DNA of 64,000 nt from Saprospiraceae bacterium (GTDB taxonomy: Bacteria; Bacteroidota; Bacteroidia; Chitinophagales; Saprospiraceae), in NCBI GenBank assembly GCA_017985675.1, contig JAGNXB010000001.1:248001-312000 (forward strand), written 5' to 3'. Both the position numbers and the translations under genes were made by a program. Positions 35,248-44,246 of the stretch are shown here, in pieces (the stretch's first letter is position 1; each line of letters opens with the position of its first letter). Under the pieces are notes generated by a model, which did no database searches, had not been told where the DNA came from, and worked only from the letters and a program-made list of their open reading frames with translations.

Positions 35248-36218
35248 AGTGGGTGTGGATAGCTCCCATGCCTGATCAATTTATTTCGGGAGGAAATATC
35301 TACAACGACAAGATGATTCAGGCGCTTAAGCTCATGAAAGATGAAGTCCACACAGTTTCAATTAATCAATACAGTCCCCACACAGCAGAACCCTGTGATA
35401 TTCTTATTTGGGATACAATCTATATTGACAAACTTGAGGCCTTGAATGAATCGCCATGTTCAAACTTATTTCTACTTGTGCACATGATAAACGAGGATGT
35501 TCTAAAAGTCTTGCCATCAATACTTAAAAAATTCAAGGGTTTCATTGTCCCCAGTAAATGGGTTTCGGATCAACTTATCTTAAATGGAGTGCTTCCAGAC
35601 CAAATTTTTGTAATCGAACCAGGCATGGATAAAATTCCAGCGATAGATCGAATTCTGCTGCCCCCTGAAAAACTGCATCTTGTTCAAATTGCCAATCTGT
35701 TACCGGAGAAAGGTCATGAAGCTTTGTTGAAAGCGATCAACCGCCACATGGACAAACTACATGATTTTGAATTAGATCTTTTCGGAGATGATAGAATTAA
35801 CATTCCTTGGGCAAAGTATATCTTAAATCTTATAGATGCATTCAAAGAGACATCTTTTGTCCGATACAAAGGGATGATTCCGCATGCGAAAATATGGCAA
35901 ACCCTATCTCAATATCAAGCCCTCCTTTCTGTATCTCCTAAGGAGTCATTTGGAATGGCAATTCAGGAGGCGATAAGTTGCGGTCTGCCTGTCTTAGCCA
36001 TTCGCGGAGGAAATATTTCGTCCCTGGTTAGCCAGGGTGAAAATGGTTATTTATTTGACAACGTTAATCAGCTAATGACCTGGCTTTCTCGGCCCTTGGA
36101 TGAAAAGATGTATTTACTAGCTCAGGTAAGTAACCCTTCGCGTCCTGAAAAGAATCATCCAAATTGGGCACAACAAGCTGCTTTATTGCGAAGTTCAACA
36201 TTGAAGTTGTGCAGTTAA
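35244..36218 (+). CDS. GT4-type glycosyltransferase
   Basis: 324 residues from a GTG at 35244 that overlaps the previous stop (GTGA), implying translational coupling. GT-B fold markers are QFISGGNIYND near the N-terminus, a donor-site LLPEKGHEALLKAI, and the C-terminal SPKESFGMAIQEAISCGLPVLAIRGG with the conserved Glu pair typical of GT4. It transfers a sugar from an activated donor; with a PTPS-like partner in the same operon, a pteridine or lipid acceptor is plausible. Pterin glycosyltransferases are known in cyanobacteria. No signal peptide, so cytoplasmic. Confidence 0.87.
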   Translation: MKWVWIAPMPDQFISGGNIYNDKMIQALKLMKDEVHTVSINQYSPHTAEPCDILIWDTIYIDKLEALNESPCSNLFLLVHMINEDVLKVLPSILKKFKGFIVPSKWVSDQLILNGVLPDQIFVIEPGMDKIPAIDRILLPPEKLHLVQIANLLPEKGHEALLKAINRHMDKLHDFELDLFGDDRINIPWAKYILNLIDAFKETSFVRYKGMIPHAKIWQTLSQYQALLSVSPKESFGMAIQEAISCGLPVLAIRGGNISSLVSQGENGYLFDNVNQLMTWLSRPLDEKMYLLAQVSNPSRPEKNHPNWAQQAALLRSSTLKLCS

Positions 36219-37933
36219 ATGCCCTTTTTCTTTACCGGGGTAGACCTATTCACGTCGGTGGTGTAACAGCTTGACAAGATATGTGCAACCAAACTGTATA
36301 TCCCTGCATGGGTCCACTCGACTGTGTCCGTGCTTGCAGGGATCAAACCAGCATTAAATTCCAAACTAGCTAGTTTGCTTTGAACTAGGGAGTTCTTTTG
36401 GATGAAATGAAGCGGGACAGCAAAATCATTAATTTGGTCCCAGATCAAATGTTCCATTGCTGGTGGTTGGTGATCGCCGACCAGAATAAACATGTCACTG
36501 TCCGTACCCTTAGTCCGAATGAAGTGTTCTAGAAAACCTAATTCGTAAAACATACAATCTCTGTACCTGTCCATGATGTCCGCATCCAAATTTTGATACG
36601 TGCCATGTGGACTTGACGTTATTGAGTCTAATGTTTTGTAATTGTTTACGATGGTTGGCGGCGGATACCATGGCGCATGACTATCCAATGTAATGAAGAA
36701 AAGAAAATGTGGACCTGATTTTCCTTTGATCCGCTTCGAGTAGACGTACTCCAGTGCATATTGGTCAGGTAATCCTCCAATGGGATTGTATGGATATCCT
36801 CGGTAGGGTATATCTTGAAATAAGGTCCAGGTATCAAATTCATGGAAGTCCCTTATTTTATCATAAGGGATATGCTTGTCCGTAATTTCATTTGTCTGCA
36901 TTGTATTAATCCGATGTGAAACATAACCCATGCTGTTAAGAAAGCGGACTAAATGAGGATATCTAAAGTCCATGTCTAGTAACTCATTATAAGCAAGTTG
37001 ATTGTCAATATGAAGTCCGGTAAGTGCGGAGCTAAATGACAACCATGACCTGCCACCTTTGATAGGAGCTAAGGACCATGTAGACGATGTTAGCCAACCT
37101 TCTTCTTCCAGCCTCTCTGCCATAGCTGTATTATGTGAAAGGAATGTGTCATGAAGTGCTTTAGATAGAAAGGGGACAGCCCCATAAGACTCAACAAATA
37201 TCAGATATATATTAGGTGGTTGATGTAATTGGAGTTGATTGTAAGCATTGTAGGGTAAGGACCGTACAGGTAGGTTTTCCATTTTTTTGACATCCTCACT
37301 GCGGATGGCATCCACAATTCGAGGCAAAAGAAATTGGCTGTTCAATCTTAAATCGTAAATGTCTGCATCACGATACCTCCAGGCACTCATCATTATAAAA
37401 AAGCTGACGGCTAAAACTAAATACTGACGAAATATGACGGGCTGATCGGAGAGGGAAAACACAATTGTTTGCCTGACAAGCCAATACAGTCCAATTCCAA
37501 TAAGAAGTGCAATGAACAGGACTAAAATAAAGGAAACCCCTATTCCAGCTGCAAAAACAGGAAGAACTTCTGCAACCAGAATCCACTCATTCACCAGTTG
37601 TGGCTTTGTTCCATATAAATAGTGCATAGCACCAAAGTATAGTTGAAATAAGAAGAAGAATAACCAAATTCCCGCTAGAAGACCTGTTAAAACTCGTTTT
37701 GATAGGTAAAAACGCTGGATATAAGGTGCAATGAGTAAACATATTGACCAATCAGCTACAATTCGGAAAGGATTGTAATTGTGATTTAGAAAAAGAATAC
37801 TAAGTATTCCTTCTTGTTCCACATTTCGAATCCCATTAAACGGCATTAGGGTTGCCATAGGTCCATATGCCAGATATATTGGAATAAATAACAAGACATT
37901 ACTGAGAAGAAACAGAATGGACCAGCGTTTCAT
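36215..37933 (-). CDS. LTA-synthase/sulfatase-family membrane protein
   Basis: 572 residues from ATG 37931-37933 (MKRWSILF); an upstream ATG at 37957 is possible. The first 200 residues hold about five membrane helices; the rest is an extracytoplasmic alkaline-phosphatase-type domain with metal-site motifs FVESYGAVPF, LDSHAPWYPP and LVGDHQPP and a nucleophile region around GGRSWLSFSSAL. Relatives transfer phosphoglycerol or phosphoethanolamine to lipids and glycans. Its stop overlaps the glycosyltransferase stop by 4 bp, convergent. It could decorate the product of the adjacent cluster or an unrelated envelope glycan. Confidence 0.87.
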   Translation of the reverse strand: MKRWSILFLLSNVLLFIPIYLAYGPMATLMPFNGIRNVEQEGILSILFLNHNYNPFRIVADWSICLLIAPYIQRFYLSKRVLTGLLAGIWLFFFLFQLYFGAMHYLYGTKPQLVNEWILVAEVLPVFAAGIGVSFILVLFIALLIGIGLYWLVRQTIVFSLSDQPVIFRQYLVLAVSFFIMMSAWRYRDADIYDLRLNSQFLLPRIVDAIRSEDVKKMENLPVRSLPYNAYNQLQLHQPPNIYLIFVESYGAVPFLSKALHDTFLSHNTAMAERLEEEGWLTSSTWSLAPIKGGRSWLSFSSALTGLHIDNQLAYNELLDMDFRYPHLVRFLNSMGYVSHRINTMQTNEITDKHIPYDKIRDFHEFDTWTLFQDIPYRGYPYNPIGGLPDQYALEYVYSKRIKGKSGPHFLFFITLDSHAPWYPPPTIVNNYKTLDSITSSPHGTYQNLDADIMDRYRDCMFYELGFLEHFIRTKGTDSDMFILVGDHQPPAMEHLIWDQINDFAVPLHFIQKNSLVQSKLASLEFNAGLIPASTDTVEWTHAGIYSLVAHILSSCYTTDVNRSTPVKKKGI

Positions 37934-38016
37934 GAATGCATAGTTACATAATCTCATGAAATACAGTATAAATTAAAATGACTTGTTAGGTCGATGGAGC
38001 GTATTAATTTTAAGCT

Positions 38017-38853
38017 ATGATTTCAGGTCGCACATTTATGGAATTCCCTTCGCCAGTTCGATTACTTTGGTTGAGCTCAATTTGTTTGGTTCTGGGCCGG
38101 GCAATTCAAGCGGTTTGGGGAAACTCGGGTATTGTGGATTTTTTGGCCTTTGAAAGCATAAGTGGTATTGTTGTTAAGTTGTTTATTCCCTGGGAGAGGT
38201 ATGTTTCTGAAGTCTATCCCTTTCTGGCAGAATGGGCTTCATGGGGTATCCTGTTTATCTATATGATCAGCTTATTGGCACTTATTAGCAGGGTGCAAAA
38301 TCGGTTTGTTTTATCCATTGGGGGCATTCTCTTACTTGTAGAAGTAGTTCTGGCACTTCCAGGGGATTTTTATTGGTTGGCGGGTTTGGCGGCAAAAACT
38401 TTGATGTGGTCTCCTGTTTTTTTTTATATTTATAGTAGAAGACCATCTCACAATTGGTCTTATGTAGGTCGATGGGCTGTAGCTGCAGTGTTTGTAAGCC
38501 ACGGGTTGTCGGCATTAAATTTCTTACCTGTGCCAGGCAGTTATTCAGACATGATTACAATAGTGACAGGGTGGTCAGAGGGCATGGCACGGTCACTGCT
38601 TTTAATTGTTGGATTATTAGATATCATAGCAGCATTGACTATTCTTGTTATGCCTGGACAATATAAATTTTTCTGGTGGTATCTCATATTGTGGGGTCTT
38701 GCTACGGCATTAGCAAGGTTAGGTGGGAATTTTTCTTTTCAAGTCGATTTTGCAAGTAATTCAATATGGTTTGCAGAAATGCTAATCCGATTACCTCATG
38801 GTTTAGTTCCCCTCGCATTGTTTCTCGTCGTATTTCCCAAAGCTAACGACTAA
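38017..38853 (+). CDS. Polytopic membrane protein of unknown function (DoxX-like)
   Basis: 278 residues with seven or eight hydrophobic helices and short loops; a second possible start lies at 38038. The pattern of helices with LIPWER and LLIVGLLDIIAAL is reminiscent of DoxX-type proteins, but I see no decisive motif. It is divergent from the sulfatase-family gene with about 80 bp between. No function can be assigned. Confidence 0.7.
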   Translation: MISGRTFMEFPSPVRLLWLSSICLVLGRAIQAVWGNSGIVDFLAFESISGIVVKLFIPWERYVSEVYPFLAEWASWGILFIYMISLLALISRVQNRFVLSIGGILLLVEVVLALPGDFYWLAGLAAKTLMWSPVFFYIYSRRPSHNWSYVGRWAVAAVFVSHGLSALNFLPVPGSYSDMITIVTGWSEGMARSLLLIVGLLDIIAALTILVMPGQYKFFWWYLILWGLATALARLGGNFSFQVDFASNSIWFAEMLIRLPHGLVPLALFLVVFPKAND

Positions 38854-38910
38854 ATAACATGCATCAAAGTATTGTCCAGGCAACCATCTCATATTGTATC
38901 AATTGGTTCT

Positions 38911-39894
38911 CTAGAGTCCCAAAATTTTAGCCATCTCCAAAAGCTCCGTATCAAGTGGCTTTTGGCTTCGGATAGCTTCTTCAAAAGGTGTAAAATGGAT
39001 GGCATTGTTGACTACACCCACCATTACGTTTCGCTTGCAGTTTAGGAGTGCTTCTACTGAGGCATTTCCCAGCCGGGATGCTAACAACCGGTCCGCAGCA
39101 GTTGGGGATCCGCCTCTCTGTAAATGACCAATGACGGCTACCTTGGTTTCATAATAATCGTATTCTTTTTTAACGACATCGGCAATGGCCTGAGCCCCAC
39201 CTAATGGGTGTCCTTCAGCTACAATAATCAGACTGAAAAGCTTTTTTCGCTTGGCACTACTGCGCAGGTTTTCAATGATCTCCGCAATGGTCGTTTCTTT
39301 TTCTGGAATCAATACCAGGCTGGCTCCACTTGAAATACCCGTATACAAGCCGATATATCCAGAATGCCGACCCATAACTTCAATGAAAAAGAGTCGATTA
39401 TGGCTGTCGGCTGTATCCCTGATCCGATCTACCGCTTCAATCGCAGTATTAACAGCAGTATCAAATCCTATAGTGTAATCCGTTCCAGATAGATCATTAT
39501 CAATCGTGCCCGGGATCCCAATGAATGGAATGTCAAACTCCTTTGAAAAAATTAAGCCACCCGTAAATGTGCCATTTCCGCCAATGGCAATACACGCATC
39601 AATATCATTTGCAACCAGGCTGTCATATGCTTGTCTGCGACCTTCCGTTGTATGAAAGGCTTCAGAACGCGCTGTTTTTAAAATGGTGCCACCTCGATGT
39701 ATTATGTTGCCCACATCCTGGGTTTCTAAGCGTTCAATATCTCCTTTGATCATGCCATCATATCCCTGATAAATGCCGTAAATATGAAGGTCATGGTAGG
39801 TTGCCGTGCGCACTACGGCCCGAATCGCAGCATTCATTCCTGGGGCATCACCACCTGAGCAAAAGACAGCAATGCGCTTTATTGTAGAGTCCAT
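38911..39894 (-). CDS. pfkA: 6-phosphofructokinase, Asp-to-Asn at the ATP/Mg site
   Basis: 327 residues. Phosphorylates fructose 6-phosphate in glycolysis. Motifs present: GGDAPGMNAAIRA, GTIDNDLSGTD with the catalytic Asp, and MGRHSGY. The stretch that is GGDG in most ATP-type enzymes (Asp103 of E. coli, Mg-ATP contact) reads GGNG here (codon AAT at about residue 102). The following Gly is kept, which argues for ATP over diphosphate use. Activity could be altered. The gene follows the N-acetylglucosamine-kinase-like gene by 6 bp, in one operon. Confidence 0.92.
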   Translation of the reverse strand: MDSTIKRIAVFCSGGDAPGMNAAIRAVVRTATYHDLHIYGIYQGYDGMIKGDIERLETQDVGNIIHRGGTILKTARSEAFHTTEGRRQAYDSLVANDIDACIAIGGNGTFTGGLIFSKEFDIPFIGIPGTIDNDLSGTDYTIGFDTAVNTAIEAVDRIRDTADSHNRLFFIEVMGRHSGYIGLYTGISSGASLVLIPEKETTIAEIIENLRSSAKRKKLFSLIIVAEGHPLGGAQAIADVVKKEYDYYETKVAVIGHLQRGGSPTAADRLLASRLGNASVEALLNCKRNVMVGVVNNAIHFTPFEEAIRSQKPLDTELLEMAKILGL

Positions 39895-39900
39895 CTGTAA

Positions 39901-40749
39901 TTAATTCGGTTGGTAGGATAAATGAAATGAAAGTAGCGACTGAATTGGTTTGTGAATAATAGTACCTAGGTTGAGTTCGTACGATCTTATCACTTGCACA
40001 ATGATAGGCTTGAAATGATATGCAATTGATCCTACAAAATGTATTGGTAAAGTTTTGTAACCTTCATATTTTGATACATGCTTGTCAATAAACATACTGA
40101 AACATGAAAATGCTAACGTTTTAGCAAAAGGATCATCCAAATATTTTCCCAGAAACTCTGCTAAAGAAGCCAGGTAGACATTCGGGCTTGGCCCGTACAT
40201 CTGATCAAATACCTTGGTTTTATCCGAAGCTATCTCCTGCTCAAAAAATGTGGCTAAAGAAGTAGGCATTTCTCGGTAATAAAAAGCACGAAGCAGACTT
40301 TTGCCAATATGGCCGCCACTTCCTTCATCGCCAATCAGATAACCTAAACTGGGTATATTGTCCTGGATTTGTTGCCCATCATACAAACAAGAGTTGGACC
40401 CAGTGCCCAGGATACACGCAATACCAGCCTCGTTTAGACATGTGGCCCTTGCTGCCGCCAATAAATCATGCTCTACATAAATCCGGGCATTCGGAAAAAC
40501 ACGTTGTAGGCCAGCTTCCATTATGGTACATCTTTTATGATCCGAACAGCCGGCTCCATAATAATGGACACGATCTATTTTTTCAACGGGCACAGTCGTC
40601 CCAAAGCCATCTTGAATCATTTGGGTTATTTGTAATGCGGAATGCAAAAATGGATTAACCCCTTTTGTTCTTGCTTTCCCTTCAAAACCTTTCCCATCTG
40701 CAAATATCCAATCCGCCTTGGTTGAACCACTATCTGCGACGATAATCAT
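39901..40749 (-). CDS. N-acetylglucosamine kinase-like protein (BadF/BadG ATPase family)
   Basis: 282 residues, starting at ATG 40747-40749 (MIIVADSGSTKADW), which carries the ASKHA phosphate-1 loop. Further ATPase motifs are GTGSNSC and GDEGSGGHIG. Relatives phosphorylate N-acetylglucosamine or related amino sugars, as needed for cell-wall sugar recycling. It is translated just before pfkA, forming a sugar-phosphate operon. A promoter with TACATTTG and a TTG 20 bases upstream lies before it. Confidence 0.88.
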   Translation of the reverse strand: MIIVADSGSTKADWIFADGKGFEGKARTKGVNPFLHSALQITQMIQDGFGTTVPVEKIDRVHYYGAGCSDHKRCTIMEAGLQRVFPNARIYVEHDLLAAARATCLNEAGIACILGTGSNSCLYDGQQIQDNIPSLGYLIGDEGSGGHIGKSLLRAFYYREMPTSLATFFEQEIASDKTKVFDQMYGPSPNVYLASLAEFLGKYLDDPFAKTLAFSCFSMFIDKHVSKYEGYKTLPIHFVGSIAYHFKPIIVQVIRSYELNLGTIIHKPIQSLLSFHLSYQPN

Positions 40750-40763
40750 TGTTGGATTTTTAT

Positions 40764-40794
40764 CAAATGTAAGGCAAAACCCTGCTAAGTCCAA
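40764..40794 (-). promoter_or_regulatory. Promoter of the N-acetylglucosamine kinase-pfkA operon
   Basis: On the minus strand TTG (40792-40794) is followed by 20 bases and TACATTTG (40764-40771), an exact TAnnTTTG element, 15 bases before the chosen ATG. This also supports the shorter start. Confidence 0.55.
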
Positions 40795-40854
40795 TGTTAT
40801 TAAATTTGGCTTTTCGTCATATGTTCAACGATATCGATTTTGATCCTGAATAAT

Positions 40855-40862
40855 TACCTTTG
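40855..40862 (+). promoter_or_regulatory. -7 element TACCTTTG before the 3-hydroxyacyl-CoA dehydrogenase gene
   Basis: Exact TAnnTTTG match 18 bases before the ATG at 40881. It overlaps the alternative TTG start at 40860, which argues for the ATG as the real start. No clear -33 box. Confidence 0.45.
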
Positions 40863-40880
40863 AGCGAGAAAAGGAATAGT

Positions 40881-41774
40881 ATGAACAAGCGAATTGCCGT
40901 GATTGGTGCGGGAACAATGGGAAATGGTATCGCACATGTTTTTGCCATGAAAGGATATGAAGTTAGCATGGTTGATATCTCTGGTGATGCTTTGGATAGA
41001 GCGTATGCTACCATTGAAAAGAATCTGGATCGGATGGTATCAAAAGGTTCTATTGCCTTAGATGCAAAAGTCGAAACCCTGCAGCGGATAAGTCGGCATA
41101 CTGGAATGGAAGAAGGGCTCCGGGATGTATTTTTAGTGGTTGAAGCGGCGACCGAAAATCCGGATTTAAAGAAAAAAATATTCAAAGATATGGATCGCTT
41201 GACCGGTCCATCTACCATTTTGGCCACAAACACATCTTCGATTTCCATAACACAAATCGCAGCCGAGACGTCCAGACCTGAAAAAGTGATTGGCATGCAC
41301 TTTATGAATCCGGTGCCATTAATGAAATTAGTTGAAGTGATAAGGGGATACGCCACCTCGGATGATGTATGTGATCAGATTATGGCCGTGTCTCGTGCTT
41401 TGGATAAAGTGCCTGTCGAAGTGAATGACTACCCGGGATTTGTGGCAAACAGAATTCTTATGCCAATGATAAATGAGGCAATAGAGACTTTATTTGAAGG
41501 TGTAGCGGGTGTTGAGGAGATTGATACAGTTATGAAACTGGGTATGGCGCATCCAATGGGTCCGTTGCATTTGGCAGACTTCATTGGTCTTGATGTTTGT
41601 CTTGCCATTTTAAGCGTTATGCATGATGGATTTGGACGGCCTAAATATGCACCTTCTCCTTTGTTGGTAAACATGGTAACTGCGGGTAAGTTAGGTGTTA
41701 AATCAGGCGAAGGATTTTATGTATATGACCCCGTTACGCGTGAAAAAACCGTGTCCCGCCATTTTGTTAGATAA
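40881..41774 (+). CDS. 3-hydroxybutyryl-CoA (3-hydroxyacyl-CoA) dehydrogenase
   Basis: 297 residues from ATG 40881. The N-terminal Rossmann fold has GAGTMGNGIA and an acidic Asp after VSMVDIS, fitting NAD; the catalytic His is in GMHFMNPVP and the helical C-terminal domain shows DYPGFVANRIL and GMAHPMGPL. It oxidises or reduces 3-hydroxyacyl-CoA in beta-oxidation or butyrate-type metabolism. Single-domain size, without a hydratase part. It stands alone between divergent and convergent neighbours. A T-run (about 41798-41808) follows its stop. Confidence 0.93.
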   Translation: MNKRIAVIGAGTMGNGIAHVFAMKGYEVSMVDISGDALDRAYATIEKNLDRMVSKGSIALDAKVETLQRISRHTGMEEGLRDVFLVVEAATENPDLKKKIFKDMDRLTGPSTILATNTSSISITQIAAETSRPEKVIGMHFMNPVPLMKLVEVIRGYATSDDVCDQIMAVSRALDKVPVEVNDYPGFVANRILMPMINEAIETLFEGVAGVEEIDTVMKLGMAHPMGPLHLADFIGLDVCLAILSVMHDGFGRPKYAPSPLLVNMVTAGKLGVKSGEGFYVYDPVTREKTVSRHFVR

Positions 41775-41805
41775 TTCAATGGCAAAGGTGACCCTGTTTT
41801 TTTTT

Positions 41806-42216
41806 TTACGCTAGCTCCTGCTCATCATCATCCTCCTTAAAAGCATCAATGAGCCTTCTTTCCTTTTTAGTCGGACGGCCAACCCCTCTTTCCCTAAACT
41901 CTGATTTACCTGATCGAGCAGCAAACCACAATTCAAATTTATTTAATTCCTCCTCAGGTGTATGGTCAATAAAACATTCTTGTGCAATTGGAGCACCTAC
42001 TCGTTTGTCAATCAGTTTAATCACTTCTATTGTGTATAGAATGCCATTCTTTTTAATATTTATATAGTCTCCAATTTGTACCATGAAGGACGCCTTGACA
42101 TCCTTTTCTTTTATCTGGACATTACCGGATTTGCATACTTCTGTTGCAATCGATCGACTTTTGAAAAACCTGATGGACCAAAGCCACTTATCTATGCGGA
42201 CTTTCAAGTGCTCCAT
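41806..42216 (-). CDS. S4-domain RNA-binding protein, Hsp15-like
   Basis: 136 residues. The N-terminal S4 domain has the family pattern VRIDKWLWSIRFFKSRSIA and GNVQIKEKDVKAS. Hsp15 (HslR) binds free 50S subunits carrying nascent chains after heat shock. The C-terminal tail is basic then acidic (TKKERRLIDAFKEDDDEQE). Its ATG lies one base after the PPK2 stop codon, so it is translated with PPK2. Confidence 0.88.
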   Translation of the reverse strand: MEHLKVRIDKWLWSIRFFKSRSIATEVCKSGNVQIKEKDVKASFMVQIGDYINIKKNGILYTIEVIKLIDKRVGAPIAQECFIDHTPEEELNKFELWFAARSGKSEFRERGVGRPTKKERRLIDAFKEDDDEQELA

Positions 42217-42217
42217 A

Positions 42218-42967
42218 TCAAACCCGGATATCTTTGAGCAAAGGTCTTTTAGGATTCAGCTCCTTAAGCGTCTCATACACCACTTTTGCGGCAGAATAGT
42301 TCCGGTACCATTCCTCATCCGCAGGAATGATGTGCCAAGGAATAACACTTTTGTTAAGGACATCCTCATAACTAGCCATATACTTGTCCCAGTGCTTTCG
42401 TTCCTCCCAGTCACCCGCATTGTGTTTCCATTGCTTTTTGGGATTATCTAATCTTTCTTGTAATTTTTCGCCCTGCCTTTTTTCACTGATATTTAGGAAA
42501 AACTTAATTACGGTTGTTTGGCCATCAAAAGTTAGCAGTTCCTCAAAAGCGTTTATGGCATTGATCCTTTTTTCAACGTGTTCTTCATTAATCCAACCAT
42601 GAACCCTTTGAATCAGGACATCTTCGTAATGAGAACGGTTAAATAATTGGATGTAACCTTTTTGGGGTACTTGTTTGTGTACTCGCCACAAAAAATCGTG
42701 AGCAAGTTCTTCGAGAGTAGGTTTTTTAAATGAATGGGCATGAATTCCGTGAGGTGTGCAATGCTGGAAAACAGCTCCAGCCGTACCATCTTTTCCAGCA
42801 GCATCCATTCCTTGAAATATAACCAATAGGCTCCTTTTAGCTTCTGCATAAAGTAATCGCTGCAGATCCCCTATTTCTTCCACCCATTCTTCCATTTCAT
42901 CTCGTCGGCGATCCCGGTCAGCATTTGGAGGTGGAGAACAGCTTAGATCTGCTATTTTAATACGCAT
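42218..42967 (-). CDS. Polyphosphate kinase 2 family protein
   Basis: 249 residues with the PPK2 core: Walker A FQGMDAAGKDGT, FNRSHYEDVL and the lid-module stretch KHWDKYMASYEDVL. PPK2 enzymes use polyphosphate to phosphorylate nucleoside mono- or diphosphates. Length fits the single-domain class; whether it acts on AMP or ADP is not decided by eye. It precedes the Hsp15-like gene by one base, coupling an energy/stress enzyme with a heat-shock protein. Confidence 0.93.
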   Translation of the reverse strand: MRIKIADLSCSPPPNADRDRRRDEMEEWVEEIGDLQRLLYAEAKRSLLVIFQGMDAAGKDGTAGAVFQHCTPHGIHAHSFKKPTLEELAHDFLWRVHKQVPQKGYIQLFNRSHYEDVLIQRVHGWINEEHVEKRINAINAFEELLTFDGQTTVIKFFLNISEKRQGEKLQERLDNPKKQWKHNAGDWEERKHWDKYMASYEDVLNKSVIPWHIIPADEEWYRNYSAAKVVYETLKELNPKRPLLKDIRV

Positions 42968-43188
42968 AGATTAAAAGTTTATATACGGATGAATCCTAAA
43001 GGTAACGAGAATGTTGATTACCTTAAAGTAGAGATTTATCTTTTTTATGTTGGTAATTAACGAAATAGTTGTGCTAATGCATTTATCTATAACAAATTAG
43101 AAATAGGAGGATTTACCTATAGTCAGACAGGAACCCTGGTATTAAGAATGAATAAGAATAACAAAGAGATACACCCTGAATTAATAAT
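42968..43188. other. 221-bp gap without gene
   Basis: AT-rich sequence between the DUF58 gene end and the PPK2 start, both leftward. It should hold the PPK2 promoter. No hairpin or ORF of note. Confidence 0.4.
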
Positions 43189-44121
43189 TTAAGAATACAT
43201 CTTTGTCCTTTTTACAAGGTAGGGGAGTAGCACCTGTCTATACCCTTGGCTAATATCGGCTTCGACGAATTCAATCCTATATTGGAGGCATCGCTCCCGA
43301 AGGCGTTTTATATACGTTTGCATCTGAGTAACATAATGGTCCTTTACTTGTCCAGACTGAACCTTAACGGATTCACCTGTTTCAATGTCGATGAAATGGT
43401 AGGGCCGATCTGGAAAGTCAAAATCAATCTCTAAGCTTTTATCTACCGTGTGAAAAAGGATAACCTCGTGTTTATTGTGTTTGAGGTGTCGCAACGCTTG
43501 AAAAAGTTCATGTTCTTCTTCCATGTTTTCAAACATATCACTAAATAGAATGACTAAAGATCTTCTGTGAATTTTTTCTGCCAATTCATGTAGTGTATCT
43601 GCAGCCCTCGTCTGTTTTTGCAATGCATTCTCCTGATAAGCTTTTTCAAGATGTTGCATCAACAGCTTATAGTGGGATGTGCTTGATTTTATGGCAGTAT
43701 GGGTTTGGATTTTCTGATCAAAGAGGGTCAATCCAAAGGCATCTCTCTGTTTTCTAAGAAGGACCATCAAAGCAGAGGCCGCTAACGCAGAGAAAATAAA
43801 CTTATTTCCAGGATTATTTGGGTCGGGTGTCTTTTGATACGGGAAAAACATCGATGAGGATGTATCTATAACGATTTGGCACCTTAAGTTTGTTTCTTCT
43901 TCAAACCGCTTAGTGTATAACCTGTCTGTTCTGGCAAAAACCTTCCAGTCAATATTCCTAGTACTCTCACCCGCATTGTATATCCGATGTTCGGCAAACT
44001 CTACTGAAAACCCATGAAACGGGCTTTTATGTAAGCCAATGATAAACCCTTCCACAACCTGATTGGCAAGCAATTCTAAGTTTAACTGTTCAGTAATGCG
44101 ATTGCGATCCAATATTGACAT
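43189..44121 (-). CDS. DUF58 family protein (VWA-like fold)
   Basis: 310 residues from ATG 44119-44121 (MSILDRNRI). The hallmark DUF58 segment is ESTRNIDWKVFARTDRLYTKRFEEETNL, visible as ST-x-DWK then KRFEEE, followed by a VWA-like domain with DTSSSM (metal-site DxSxS). DUF58 proteins usually partner MoxR AAA ATPases and BatA/B-type proteins; none is adjacent here. Cytoplasmic. Role unknown, perhaps complex assembly or stress. Confidence 0.88.
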   Translation of the reverse strand: MSILDRNRITEQLNLELLANQVVEGFIIGLHKSPFHGFSVEFAEHRIYNAGESTRNIDWKVFARTDRLYTKRFEEETNLRCQIVIDTSSSMFFPYQKTPDPNNPGNKFIFSALAASALMVLLRKQRDAFGLTLFDQKIQTHTAIKSSTSHYKLLMQHLEKAYQENALQKQTRAADTLHELAEKIHRRSLVILFSDMFENMEEEHELFQALRHLKHNKHEVILFHTVDKSLEIDFDFPDRPYHFIDIETGESVKVQSGQVKDHYVTQMQTYIKRLRERCLQYRIEFVEADISQGYRQVLLPYLVKRTKMYS

Positions 44122-44197
44122 AAGGAAATAGTTCTTCCAAGTTAACGGGAAATAGGTCCAAAAGATTGGCAAAAGGTCTTGCCTAATGATCTTAAAA

Positions 44198-44222
44198 TAA
44201 AAAAACCCGGGTTTCCCCAGGT
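44198..44222 (-). terminator. Rho-independent terminator of trxA
   Basis: Read on the minus strand: ACCTGGG, loop GAAA, CCCGGGT (one U-G pair), then a run of seven T. It lies just beyond the trxA stop. Confidence 0.85.
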
Positions 44223-44246
44223 CTTTTAATTATTTGAATCGGCAAA

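Noticed and set aside
40817..41356. 179-codon frame on the minus strand
   Set aside because: Antisense to the 3-hydroxyacyl-CoA dehydrogenase gene; no recognisable domain.
41798..41808. T-run after the 3-hydroxyacyl-CoA dehydrogenase gene as a terminator
   Set aside because: No stable stem directly before it, so an intrinsic terminator cannot be supported.
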